Shown: positions 1-7,326 of the stretch, in pieces
Numbering within the stretch: the first letter of the stretch is position 1
Layout: every line of letters begins with the position of its first letter
Assembly (NCBI GenBank): GCA_038524325.1
Contig: JBCBIS010000031.1
Span: 1 to 27,235 of the forward strand
Reading direction: 5' to 3'
Source of the DNA: Thermohalobaculum sp038524325
GTDB taxonomy: Bacteria; Pseudomonadota; Alphaproteobacteria; Rhodobacterales; Rhodobacteraceae
DNA length: 27,235 bases
Notes under the pieces: model-generated
What the model was told of the DNA's origin: nothing
What the model saw: only the letters and a program-made list of their open reading frames with translations
The model's database searches: none
Translations under genes and position numbers: made by a program

Positions 1-167
1 TCGCCGAGCCGGGCCTGTTCGTGGTAAAGCCCGACGGCACGATCTTCTTCGCCCAGACGCAGAGCGCACCCTTTACCCGGCCCGATTTCGGCAAGCTGCT
101 GGGCGGGTTGAAGTTCGTGGTCGAGAACGACTATCCCGCGCGGGGCGATCTGACCGACGCGGCCTGA
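1..167 (+). CDS. Peroxiredoxin-like (AhpC/TSA-type) protein, C-terminal fragment
   Basis: Only the last 54 codons are in the window; the gene begins beyond the left edge, and its frame has codons starting at base 3. The peptide contains GLFVVKPDGTIFFAQ, which matches the late beta-strand of thioredoxin-fold redoxins, where a (V/I)-(K/R)-P-D-G-T turn is typical. It ends in KFVVENDYPARGD, a tail I associate with 'peroxiredoxin-like family' proteins of alphaproteobacteria. The catalytic cysteine region lies outside the window, so peroxidase activity cannot be judged. The gene converges on anmK, and a strong palindrome at 179-208 probably ends both transcripts. Another thioredoxin-fold protein is possible. 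Confidence 0.55.
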   Translation, partial: AEPGLFVVKPDGTIFFAQTQSAPFTRPDFGKLLGGLKFVVENDYPARGDLTDAA

Positions 168-178
168 AGCGACTGGTA

Positions 179-208
179 GAGGTCCCGGGTCAAGCCCGGG
201 ACGGCGCC
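179..208. repeat. 30-nt palindromic repeat, copy A (family II)
   Basis: The 8-base arms GTCCCGGG (182-189) and CCCGGGAC (195-202) enclose the loop TCAAG. Together with flanking bases the unit spans 30 nt and matches 29 of 30 bases with the copy at 22670-22699. The third copy (22606-22635) is the reverse complement. It sits in the 85-nt gap between two convergent genes, so it can serve as a bidirectional terminator hairpin, although no T-tract follows. Confidence 0.8.
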
Positions 209-252
209 TCGCGGTGACGGTGCCACTCGATGATGACGGGCGGGGGCGAGGG

Positions 253-1494
253 TCAGGGAGACCAGATCTTGCCGCCGCAGACCGGCTCGCGGCAGCCGGT
301 GGTCGAGGGGGCCGAGGTCGGCAGACCGCGCAGCACCCGGACGGCGAGGAAGGCGAAGGCTTGTGCCTCGAGCATATCGCCATCCAATCCCACGGCCTCG
401 ACCGGGTCTACCGGAGCGTCGAGGCGGTCGGCCAGCATCCGCATCATGGTGAGGTTCCGTCGTCCGCCTCCGCAGATCAACCAGCGGGTCGGAGGGGTGG
501 GCATGTGGCGCAGGCTCTCGACCACGCAGTCCACGGTAAAGGCGGTCAGGGTCGCCGCACCATCCGCGACCGACAGCCCCTCCATCGCGGCGAGCACGGC
601 GGCAAAATCGTTCCGGTCGAGAGACTTGGGCGGCACCCGCTCCAAATACGCCCGCGCTGAATTGGACCCCAACCGATCTCGATGGACCCGGCCTTTCGAG
701 GCCGCCGCCCCATCCCGGTCCATCGCCTCACCGGTATGCCGCTGCATCCAGTCATTCACCAAAGCATTCCCCGGCCCGGTGTCAAAGGCGAGCAGCGCCC
801 CCGCCTCCTCCGGCAATGCCTTCACCGGATCGACCCAGGTGACATTCGCAACACCGCCGATGTTGAGGAAGGCGAGCGGGGCATCGGCGGCGATATGTTT
901 GGCAAGCGCGAAGTGATAGAACGGGGCAAGCGGCGCGCCCTCGCCCCCATATCTGAGGTCGTCTTCCCGGAACCCCGTCACATCGGTTGTGCGCTTCGAG
1001 AAGTATGATGATTGATGGCAAAATGGCCGCCCTATTCCCCGCGACCAATCTCGCTGTCCGATTTGCAGGGTAAACCCCTCCTCGGGCCGATGGGTCACAG
1101 TCTGACCATGAACGCCAGAGCAGGTCTGGGACCAGTCCTGCCGGATTTCCTCCCAAGCCGGCTCCTGGGGTTTCTCGGAATAATCTAATTGCGAAAACCT
1201 CATTATTTCCATGAAGTCGTAGGTAATCCCAGACATGGCGAAATCGGCTTCATACAACCATTCGGGCCAAGAGTTTCGCTGTTTGAGCCGCCAGGTCGGG
1301 GTCGTCTTCACACGCTCAATACAGTCTTGGATGATCGCGACCTTCTTTGCCGGGATCTCGTGGGAGAAGGTTGGCCCAAAGGTCCCCACCGTTTCTCCAT
1401 CGGTCTTCAACAGGGCCACATCGATCCCATCCATCGATGTCCCCGTCATCACCCCAAAGGACCAGACCGGTTTGCCGGGGCCGACATCGATCAT
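253..1494 (-). CDS. anmK: Anhydro-N-acetylmuramic acid kinase
   Basis: AnmK converts 1,6-anhydro-N-acetylmuramic acid, ATP and water to MurNAc-6-phosphate in the cytoplasm, a step in recycling peptidoglycan turnover products. The 413-residue product carries the family's N-terminal nucleotide-binding signature FGVMTGTSMDGIDVALL (residues 13-29), then GVHGQTVTHRPE in the middle, YGGEGAPLAPF, LNIGGVANVTW, FDTGPGNALVNDW, and a C-terminal ICGGGRRN motif, in the family order. It is somewhat longer than the usual ~370 residues: the stretch between the HGQT and GGEGAP motifs (QRDWSRGIGRPFCHQ and following) is longer and unlike what I expect there. The 5' half is markedly lower in GC than the 3' half (see findings). 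The gene diverges from tyrS across 57 bp, an arrangement common in proteobacteria. Confidence 0.93.
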   Translation of the reverse strand: MIDVGPGKPVWSFGVMTGTSMDGIDVALLKTDGETVGTFGPTFSHEIPAKKVAIIQDCIERVKTTPTWRLKQRNSWPEWLYEADFAMSGITYDFMEIMRFSQLDYSEKPQEPAWEEIRQDWSQTCSGVHGQTVTHRPEEGFTLQIGQRDWSRGIGRPFCHQSSYFSKRTTDVTGFREDDLRYGGEGAPLAPFYHFALAKHIAADAPLAFLNIGGVANVTWVDPVKALPEEAGALLAFDTGPGNALVNDWMQRHTGEAMDRDGAAASKGRVHRDRLGSNSARAYLERVPPKSLDRNDFAAVLAAMEGLSVADGAATLTAFTVDCVVESLRHMPTPPTRWLICGGGRRNLTMMRMLADRLDAPVDPVEAVGLDGDMLEAQAFAFLAVRVLRGLPTSAPSTTGCREPVCGGKIWSP

Positions 1495-1551
1495 GCTCTT
1501 CCCTTTCCGCCCTGCCCGCGTTATCTCGCCGCGACCATAGGAGGGCGTGTG

Positions 1552-2790
1552 ATGTCGGACCAGCCGAAATCAGAGTTTCTGCGGGTGATGATCGACCGGG
1601 GGTTCCTGGCCGATTGTACGGATTTGGGGGGGCTTGATGCCGCTCTGATGGCGGGGACTGTGCCGGGCTATATCGGGTTCGATGCGACGGCGACCTCGCT
1701 GCATGTGGGCAGTCTCATTCAGATCATGATGCTGCGTTGGCTGCAGAAGACGGGGCATCAGCCGATTGTTCTGATGGGCGGCGGGACCTCGAAAGTCGGT
1801 GATCCGAGCTTTCGGGCGGATGAGCGGAGCCTCATGTCCGATGACCAGATCGCGGCGAACATCACTGGGATCAAAGGGGTTTTCTCGAACTATATCGACT
1901 TTGATCAGGCGATCATGGCGAACAATGCCGAGTGGCTGGACGGGCTGGAATACCTGCCCTTTCTGCGCGATGTGGGGCGGTATTTCTCGGTCAACCGGAT
2001 GCTGAGCTTTGAGAGTGTCAAATCGCGGCTGGACCGCGAACAATCGCTCAGCTTCCTCGAGTTCAATTATATGATCCTGCAGGCCTATGACTTTATGGAG
2101 CTGAACCGGCGCTATGGCTGTTTGCTCCAGATGGGCGGGTCGGATCAGTGGGGCAATATCGTCAACGGGATCGAACTGAGCCGCAGGATGAGCGAGGCAC
2201 AGGTCTTTGGCCTGACCTCGCCGCTGCTGACCAAGGCGGATGGGTCGAAGATGGGCAAATCCGCCTCCGGCGCTGTCTGGCTGAACGCGGATATGCTGAG
2301 CGCCTATGACTTCTGGCAGTTCTGGCGCAATACGATGGACGCGGATGTGGGGCGGTTCCTGCGGCTCTACACCGAACTGCCGCTGGACGAGATCGCGCGG
2401 CTGGAGGCGCTGGAGGGCCAGGAGGTCAACGCGGCCAAGGTGCGGCTGGCCAATGAGGTGACCACTCTGGCCCATGGCGCGGACGCGGCGGCCAAGGCCG
2501 AGGCGACGGCGCGCGAGACATTCGAGGCCGGGGGGGCGGGCGCGGATCTGCCCGTCACCAGCTTCACGCTGGAGGAGATCGGCGGCGGCATCTCGGCGGC
2601 GCAGCTCTTCGTGCGGACCGGGCTGGCGGCCTCGGGCAAAGAGGCGAAGCGGTTGATCCAGGGCGGCGGAGCGCAGATCGACGATGAAGTGGTCAGCGAT
2701 CCGGGTCTGATGCTGGACGCGGATCGTCTGGCCGGAGAGATCAAGCTGACCGCGGGCAAGAAACGCCACGCCCTGGCGCGGATCGGCTGA
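1552..2790 (+). CDS. tyrS: Tyrosyl-tRNA synthetase
   Basis: Class I aminoacyl-tRNA synthetase charging tRNA-Tyr with tyrosine in the cytoplasm. The 412-residue product has the bacterial TyrRS layout. The HIGH-type motif is HVGS (residues 51-54) after GYIGFDATATSLH, and the KMSKS-type loop is KMGKS (233-237). A C-terminal S4-like RNA-binding domain includes LAASGKEAKRLIQGGGAQID. The open frame runs upstream of the true start without sense. The start at 1552 is chosen because AGGAGGG at 1539-1545 lies 6 nt upstream and the protein then begins at the usual family position. The gene ends in two consecutive hairpins (2817-2868) separating it from the convergent transporter gene. Confidence 0.97.
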   Translation: MSDQPKSEFLRVMIDRGFLADCTDLGGLDAALMAGTVPGYIGFDATATSLHVGSLIQIMMLRWLQKTGHQPIVLMGGGTSKVGDPSFRADERSLMSDDQIAANITGIKGVFSNYIDFDQAIMANNAEWLDGLEYLPFLRDVGRYFSVNRMLSFESVKSRLDREQSLSFLEFNYMILQAYDFMELNRRYGCLLQMGGSDQWGNIVNGIELSRRMSEAQVFGLTSPLLTKADGSKMGKSASGAVWLNADMLSAYDFWQFWRNTMDADVGRFLRLYTELPLDEIARLEALEGQEVNAAKVRLANEVTTLAHGADAAAKAEATARETFEAGGAGADLPVTSFTLEEIGGGISAAQLFVRTGLAASGKEAKRLIQGGGAQIDDEVVSDPGLMLDADRLAGEIKLTAGKKRHALARIG

Positions 2791-2816
2791 CCTTCCTCAC
2801 AGACGAGGCAAACGGA

Positions 2817-2838
2817 ATGCGCCCCATGCGGGGCGCAT
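2817..2838. terminator. Hairpin downstream of tyrS
   Basis: Perfect 9-bp stem ATGCGCCCC (2817-2825) / GGGGCGCAT (2830-2838) with loop ATGC, 26 nt after the tyrS stop codon. It lies between convergent genes and has no T-run, so it may act as a bidirectional or Rho-assisted terminator. Confidence 0.65.
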
Positions 2839-2849
2839 ACACGATGCTG

Positions 2850-2868
2850 GCGCTTCCGGGGGAAGCGC
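2850..2868. terminator. Second hairpin between tyrS and the convergent transporter gene
   Basis: Perfect 8-bp stem GCGCTTCC (2850-2857) / GGAAGCGC (2861-2868) with loop GGG. It starts 11 nt after the preceding hairpin and 29 nt before the end of the minus-strand transporter gene, so it is well placed to end that leftward transcript. Confidence 0.6.
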
Positions 2869-2897
2869 GTTGGCGCCCGGTTGCCTCCGTCAGGCGG

Positions 2898-4004
2898 TTA
2901 ATCAGAGCCCGGTTTTCCTGCAGCCTCGGTCCTGGCGCCGCGCTGTAGCAACCAGGCGGCGAAAAGGGGGAAGGCGACCAGGATGAAGACGATCCGGGTG
3001 ACGTGGTGCACTGCGACAAAGCCGGGATCTGCGTCGATGGCCAGGGCGATCAGGCTCATCTCGGCAACGCCCCCCGGGGCATAGGCGAGCAGCACGGCCA
3101 TCAGGTCGAGGCCCGTCAGAGCCGAGATCGCCAGGGCGAAGACCAGCGACACCGCCATCAGGATTAGCGTCCCGACCAGGGTCAGCGCCGCCACCTCGGC
3201 CCAACGGTGCAGCGCCACGCCGGCAAAGCGCGACCCGATCGAGGCGCCCATGACGACCAGCGCGACCTCGATCAGCCAATGCGGCAATGCGCCCTCGACC
3301 AGCCCGGTCATCCGCAGCCCCGCCGAGACGAAGATCGGCCCGACCAGGGCGGGAAGCGGCAGGCCAACCCGGCCGAGCGTCCAGACGGCAAGGACCGAGC
3401 CGCCCAAGAGCAGGGTGAACCCGGTCGGGTCCACCATCTTCTGCCCCTCGAACAGGCTGTCATCCGGCGCGGGCAGGCCCAGAAACCCGAAGGCAATCAG
3501 CGGCGCCAGCAGGACGACGATGGAGATTCGCAGCGATTGCGACAGCGCCACGGCCCGCTGATCGGCGCCCAGACTCTCGGAGAGGAGGACCACCGCAGTC
3601 AGCCCGCCTGGCACCGCCTCACAGATCGCTGTCGCCCGGCTCTCGCGCGCAACATGGCGGTAGAACAGATAGGCCACCCCTCCGGCGACCGGCACATAGA
3701 GGATCGCGGCCAGGATCGAGATCGGCCAGCGGGCCAGTTCCGCCAAGGTCAGATGGTCGAAACTCTCCCCCAGGAACAAGCCCAGCAGCACGATGAAATA
3801 TTGGCGCAGCCAGGTCGGCACATTCACCGGCGCGCCGGCCAGCGAAGCCGCCATGGTCAGGAACAACGCCCCCAGCATCCAGGCCAGCGGCACATGCGCC
3901 CAATCTGCCAGGGCCCCGCCGATGGTGCCAACCAAAAGCCCCAGCGCGATGCCACGCAGCGAAGCGCGCGACAGCCGTTCCTCCCAGGGCGGAGAGACGC
4001 TCAT
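2898..4004 (-). CDS. AbrB-family membrane protein (putative transporter, 'ammonia monooxygenase' family)
   Basis: A 368-residue, very hydrophobic protein with two similar halves. This is the architecture of the AbrB-duplication membrane family (unrelated to the Bacillus AbrB DNA-binding protein and often misnamed ammonia monooxygenase). I count roughly ten membrane segments. Each half carries a G/P-rich re-entrant-looking stretch: EAVPGGLTAVVLLSESLGAD (first half) and AYAPGGVAEMSLIALAID (second half), both followed by an (A/V)-x-HH/QS-LRI-type helix. The substrate is unknown. The start codon overlaps the hisI stop codon in ATGA, so it is probably translated by coupling from the hisI message. 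No functional link between the two is obvious. Confidence 0.82.
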   Translation of the reverse strand: MSVSPPWEERLSRASLRGIALGLLVGTIGGALADWAHVPLAWMLGALFLTMAASLAGAPVNVPTWLRQYFIVLLGLFLGESFDHLTLAELARWPISILAAILYVPVAGGVAYLFYRHVARESRATAICEAVPGGLTAVVLLSESLGADQRAVALSQSLRISIVVLLAPLIAFGFLGLPAPDDSLFEGQKMVDPTGFTLLLGGSVLAVWTLGRVGLPLPALVGPIFVSAGLRMTGLVEGALPHWLIEVALVVMGASIGSRFAGVALHRWAEVAALTLVGTLILMAVSLVFALAISALTGLDLMAVLLAYAPGGVAEMSLIALAIDADPGFVAVHHVTRIVFILVAFPLFAAWLLQRGARTEAAGKPGSD

Positions 4005-4387
4005 TCAGACGGCGTCGGTTCGAATTCCGGCTTCATCAGTTCCACCTCGGCCCCGTCGCGCAGCGCCGTGTAGAAACAGGTCCGACGATAGGTATGGCAG
4101 GCCGCGCCGGTCTGCTCGACCACCAGAAGCAGACAGTCCCGGTCGCAATCGATGCGAAGATCCACCAGCCGTTGCGTATGGCCCGAGGTCGCGCCTTTGC
4201 GCCATAATTGCTGGCGCGAGCGAGACCAATAGGTCACCTGCCCGGTCCGCAATGTTTCGGCCAGGCTTTCGGCATTCATCCAGGCCATCATTAACACCTC
4301 GCCCGAAGCGGCGCTTTGCGCGATGGCGGGGATCAGACCGCGTGCATCATATTGCAGCGTGTCGAGGGAAATCGAGGGATCTGACAT
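4001..4387 (-). CDS. hisI: Phosphoribosyl-AMP cyclohydrolase
   Basis: Catalyses the third step of histidine biosynthesis, opening the adenine ring of phosphoribosyl-AMP; soluble and cytoplasmic. The 128-residue protein is the stand-alone cyclohydrolase without the HisE pyrophosphohydrolase domain, as in most alphaproteobacteria. The metal site is visible: Mg2+-binding aspartates in DCDRD (residues 80-84) and the zinc cysteines C81, C97 (in ACHTYRR) and C104 (in TCFY). The early motif VLMMAWMNAESL and the substrate loop TYWSRSRQQLWRKGATSGH are also present. AGGAAGG lies about 8 nt upstream of the ATG. It is first in a two-gene unit with the AbrB-type transporter gene and diverges from the IscU-like gene. 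Confidence 0.96.
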   Translation of the reverse strand: MSDPSISLDTLQYDARGLIPAIAQSAASGEVLMMAWMNAESLAETLRTGQVTYWSRSRQQLWRKGATSGHTQRLVDLRIDCDRDCLLLVVEQTGAACHTYRRTCFYTALRDGAEVELMKPEFEPTPSE

Positions 4388-4495
4388 GGGTTTGGCCTTC
4401 CTGCAGCGAACGCCCTTTTATACAGGCCCGAGCGGCGCTATCTAGGCGCAACGGGACGCAGTCAGACGACCCAAGCAGCAATGCGGGAGGACAAG

Positions 4496-4945
4496 ATGAG
4501 CGCCGTCGAGCAAGATCTGATGAAGCTCTATTCCCAGAAGATCCTGGCGCTGGCCGCCGGAATCAGCCGGACCGGCCGCCTCGAGGCGCCGGATGGCAGC
4601 GCCATGAAGCGCTCGCCGCTCTGCGGCTCGACGATCACGGTGGATGTGGCGCTCAGCGAGGGGCGGATCAGCGATTTCGCTCAGGACGTGAAGGCCTGCG
4701 CTTTGGGACAAAGCTCGGCGGCCGTACTGGCCGCGAACGTCATCGGCCGGTCCCGCGAGGAGTTGCAGCAAGGCCGCGACGAGCTCCACGCGCTGATCAA
4801 GACCGATGGCGCGGCCCCGGGGGCGCCCTTCGAGGAGTTGGAGAACCTGCGCCCGGCGCGCGATTACAAGAACCGCCATGCCTCGATCCTGCTCGCCTGG
4901 GATGCGGTGCTGGCCGCGTATGATGCCGCGAAGGTGGAAGCTTAA
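4496..4945 (+). CDS. IscU/NifU-N-like iron-sulfur scaffold protein with altered ligands
   Basis: A 149-residue homolog of the IscU/SufU/NifU N-terminal scaffold on which Fe-S clusters are built. Conserved pieces are SPLCGSTITVDV (Cys43), VKACALGQSSAAVLAANVIG (Cys68) and the C-terminal RPARDYKNRHASILLAW. Canonical scaffolds use three cysteines plus an Asp after the first (C-G-D). Here the Asp is Ser (C-G-S), and the third Cys position appears to be His128 in NRHAS. The start at 4496 is preferred over the ATG at 4481 because GGGAGG (4485-4490) lies 5 nt before it. It diverges from hisI, and a -10-like TATCTA at 4439-4444 could drive it. Assembly, repair or transfer of a cluster remains possible; a classical scaffold role is uncertain. 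Confidence 0.8.
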   Translation: MSAVEQDLMKLYSQKILALAAGISRTGRLEAPDGSAMKRSPLCGSTITVDVALSEGRISDFAQDVKACALGQSSAAVLAANVIGRSREELQQGRDELHALIKTDGAAPGAPFEELENLRPARDYKNRHASILLAWDAVLAAYDAAKVEA

Positions 4946-5298
4946 CCGGTCTGCCATTTGCTTCTGCGACGCGGCGACGGTGACCGGATCGTCGCGAAAC
5001 CGGACCGGTTCGTAACGCAATTTCGGGCGGGGTTCGGGAAGATCGGCGAGCAATTTAGCTCGATTGACAAGGCCCTCACCCATCTTGACCGCCACGCGGT
5101 GACCAGATCCGATGTCCACTCCGAAATGATCCTGGGCCTTGCCGTCGCCGCGGCTGCGATGGTCCGCAGGGCGGTGGCGGTGGACGCGCTCTGCGCCTTC
5201 CCCTGACCCCGCCTCGCGGCGATCTGTCCATTGCCGCCCCTCCTGCCCCGTGCTAGGCGCCCGCGCGACACCCGTCCCATCAGGCAGGAGCAACTCCC
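4946..5298. other. 353-nt stretch without a supported gene
   Basis: Several frames stay open here on both strands, but none has a good ribosome site or a product I recognise. A plus-strand frame from a TTG at 4958 to 5206 ends in a coding-like segment (GLAVAAAAMVRRAVAVDAL) with heavy G/C wobble. A minus-strand frame across about 5190-4945 reads plausibly but joins antisense sequence of the IscU-like gene. An 8-base inverted repeat AACCGGTC (4944-4951) / GACCGGTT (5003-5010) follows the IscU-like stop. A decayed small gene is the best guess. The last ~90 nt should hold the ppa promoter. Confidence 0.4.
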
Positions 5299-5835
5299 AT
5301 GAACCTCGACGCAATCCCGGCTGGCAAGAACCCGCCCTCCGACATCAATGTGGTGATCGAGATCACCGGTGGCGCAGGCGGCGGCGCGCCCGTGAAATAC
5401 GAGATCGACAAGGACTCGGGCGCCGTCTTCGTCGACCGCATCGTCAATACGCCGATGTTCTATCCCTGCAATTACGGCTTCGTGCCGAACACGCTGCATG
5501 ACGATGGCGACCCGACCGATGTGCTGGTGCTGTGCGATTTCGACCTCGCCCCGGGCGTCGTCATCCGCTGCCGTCCCGTGGGCGTGCTGAAGATGGAAGA
5601 CGATGGCGGGATGGATGACAAGCTGATCGCCGTCCCGGTCGAGAAGGTCGACCCGTTCCAGGCCGGCATCCAGGATCTCGAGGACATTCCTTCGAAAACC
5701 CGCGATCGGATCAAGCATTTCTTCGAGCATTACAAGGATCTCGAAGCCGGCAAATGGGTCAAGGTGATCGGCTGGGGCGACAAGGCCGAGGCCGAAGCCA
5801 TCCTGCAGAAATCCGTCGACGCCGTCGCCAAGTAA
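5299..5835 (+). CDS. ppa: Inorganic pyrophosphatase (family I)
   Basis: Hydrolyses pyrophosphate to two phosphates, pulling biosynthetic reactions forward; soluble and cytoplasmic. The 178-residue product has the usual length of bacterial family I enzymes. It shows the fold and active-site landmarks in order: KYEIDKDSG, YPCNYGFVPNTLHDDGD, the metal-binding DGDPTD (Asp69, Asp71, Asp74), and KMEDDGGMDDKLIAVP with further acidic ligands. It ends with FEHYKDLEAGKWVKVIGWG. The start follows CAGGAG about 9 nt upstream. It appears to be a single-gene unit, the next gene being on the same strand 135 nt away. Confidence 0.97.
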   Translation: MNLDAIPAGKNPPSDINVVIEITGGAGGGAPVKYEIDKDSGAVFVDRIVNTPMFYPCNYGFVPNTLHDDGDPTDVLVLCDFDLAPGVVIRCRPVGVLKMEDDGGMDDKLIAVPVEKVDPFQAGIQDLEDIPSKTRDRIKHFFEHYKDLEAGKWVKVIGWGDKAEAEAILQKSVDAVAK

Positions 5836-5970
5836 TCTGCAATGCGCCGCGCCGCCCGCCCGCTCCGGGGTGGGTGGGCCAGCGCGGCAGAGGCAACACG
5901 CGCAACGGTGCATGGGAGGAGCGGGCGGGCGGCGCTTTCCGTCCGTGCCGGATTGGGCCATGCTCGCACC

Positions 5971-7158
5971 ATGCCAAGCCCAAGCCGCCCGGCGGATTGG
6001 CCCGCCATCTGGATGCTCGCCACCGCGCAGACCCTTGCCTGGGCGGGCCTCTACTACATCTTCGCCGCCCTACTGCTGGAGTGGGAGCGCAGCCTCGGCT
6101 GGTCGCGGACCGAGATCACACTCGCGCTGACCCTGGCGGTGCTCGCCTCGGGCCTCGCCGCCCCCTTGGCCGGGCGGCTGATCGAGGCGGGGCATGCGCG
6201 TTACTTGTTCGGTGGTGGCACGGCGCTGGGCGGGGCTCTGATCGCCCTCCTGCCCGCTGCGACGACCCAGAAGGCGTTCTACGCGCTCTGGATCGGCATC
6301 GGCCTCTGCCACGCCACCGCGCTTTACGAACCCTGCTTTGCGATGCTCAGCCGCGCGCAAGGGGCGGCGGCCCGCCGGGCGATCACGCTGATCACCCTGG
6401 TCGCAGGCTTCGCCTCCGCTCTGGCCTTTGCCGGAGGGGCCGTCTCCACCGCGGCCCTCGGCTGGCAGGGCACCGCCTATGGCTTTGCCGGATTGGTGGT
6501 GCTTGTCGCCGCCCCGCTCGCCTATCTCGGCACCCGGCGGATCGAGAGCAGGGCCATTCCCCCCGTGTCGATGCCGCAAGGCCAGGAGACCCCGGCCCGC
6601 ACCCGCCGCAGTGTCGCTCTGACCCTCGGTCTTGCCTTCCCGATGATGGCGCTCAGCCATGGCATGCTGCTCACCCATCTCCTCCCCCTGCTCGACGCGC
6701 GCGGCACGGCCCCGGCGCTGGCCGTGCTGGCAGCCGCGCTGATCGGTCCGATGCAGGTCGTGGGGCGGGTCGCGATGATGCGGCTCGAGGACCGGGTCGA
6801 AAGCCTGACGGTCGCGCAGGTCTCCTTCGGCGGGGTGGCGGCGGCCGCCCTTCTGCTCCTTGCCAGTCCCTGGATGCCCGCGTTGATCTTCGCCGCGGTG
6901 ATCCTGCACGGCGCGGCCTATGGGCTGATTTCGATCCTCAAACCCGTGGTCACGGCGGAATTGCTGGGGCAGAGCGGGATCGCCCGGATGCTGAGCTGGA
7001 TGGCCCTGCCCTATCTGGCCAGCTTCGCGCTGGCCCCGTTTCTGGGCGCGTTGTTCTGGCGCTGGAGCGGTTACGAGGCCATGCTGCTGGCCGGCAGTCT
7101 CTTCGCCTTGCTCGGGGGCGCGGGGCTCAGCCTCGCCCATCGGCTGGCACGGCGCTGA
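5971..7158 (+). CDS. MFS transporter
   Basis: A 395-residue integral membrane protein with about twelve hydrophobic segments in two halves, typical of the major facilitator superfamily. After the second helix comes ASGLAAPLAGRLIEAGHARY, the place of the family's G-x-L-a-D-R loop-2/3 signature in a relaxed form. The N-terminus LAWAGLYYIFAALLLEWERSLGWS (given here only as a landmark around residues 20-40) resembles the oxalate/formate-antiporter-like branch. The substrate cannot be predicted. The start is uncertain: the frame opens at 5842, but residues upstream of 5971 look non-coding, and no clear Shine-Dalgarno precedes the ATG at 5971. A hairpin at 7227-7243 lies downstream. Confidence 0.85.
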   Translation: MPSPSRPADWPAIWMLATAQTLAWAGLYYIFAALLLEWERSLGWSRTEITLALTLAVLASGLAAPLAGRLIEAGHARYLFGGGTALGGALIALLPAATTQKAFYALWIGIGLCHATALYEPCFAMLSRAQGAAARRAITLITLVAGFASALAFAGGAVSTAALGWQGTAYGFAGLVVLVAAPLAYLGTRRIESRAIPPVSMPQGQETPARTRRSVALTLGLAFPMMALSHGMLLTHLLPLLDARGTAPALAVLAAALIGPMQVVGRVAMMRLEDRVESLTVAQVSFGGVAAAALLLLASPWMPALIFAAVILHGAAYGLISILKPVVTAELLGQSGIARMLSWMALPYLASFALAPFLGALFWRWSGYEAMLLAGSLFALLGGAGLSLAHRLARR

Positions 7159-7167
7159 ACGCGTCTG

Positions 7168-7191
7168 CCCGATGCCTGGCCCGATGCCTGG
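7168..7191 (+). repeat. Perfect 12-bp tandem duplication
   Basis: CCCGATGCCTGG occurs twice in direct succession (7168-7179 and 7180-7191), just after the MFS transporter stop codon. Probably a slippage event; no function inferred. Confidence 0.85.
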
Positions 7192-7226
7192 GAGGTCCAC
7201 GAGCCGCCTGCAACAGACCGGCGCCG

Positions 7227-7243
7227 GGCGTCTCCGAGACGCC
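7227..7243 (+). terminator. Hairpin downstream of the MFS transporter gene
   Basis: GGCGTCTC and GAGACGCC form a near-perfect palindrome around a single C (at least GGCGTC/GACGCC with a 5-nt loop). It lies 68 nt after the MFS stop and 83 nt before the ATPase gene. No T-run follows, so it is a moderate terminator candidate. Confidence 0.45.
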
Positions 7244-7326
7244 TCCAAGGCCCGTCACCCCCTGACATTTCCCCCTTGCCTGACCGCGCGGCGGGGCGTA
7301 GCACCCGCGAGATCGGAGGGTGTTTC

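Noticed and set aside
1189..1551. N-terminal extension of TyrRS from an upstream start
   Set aside because: It overlaps anmK antisense and lacks similarity to TyrRS; AGGAGGG directly precedes the ATG at 1552.
2898..4004. Ammonia monooxygenase
   Set aside because: This common label for AbrB-duplication membrane proteins is a historical misannotation; no copper-enzyme features or amoABC context.
5842..5970. 43-residue N-terminal extension of the MFS transporter
   Set aside because: Arg/Ala/Gly-rich with no helix or signal features; the first membrane helix starts shortly after the ATG at 5971.
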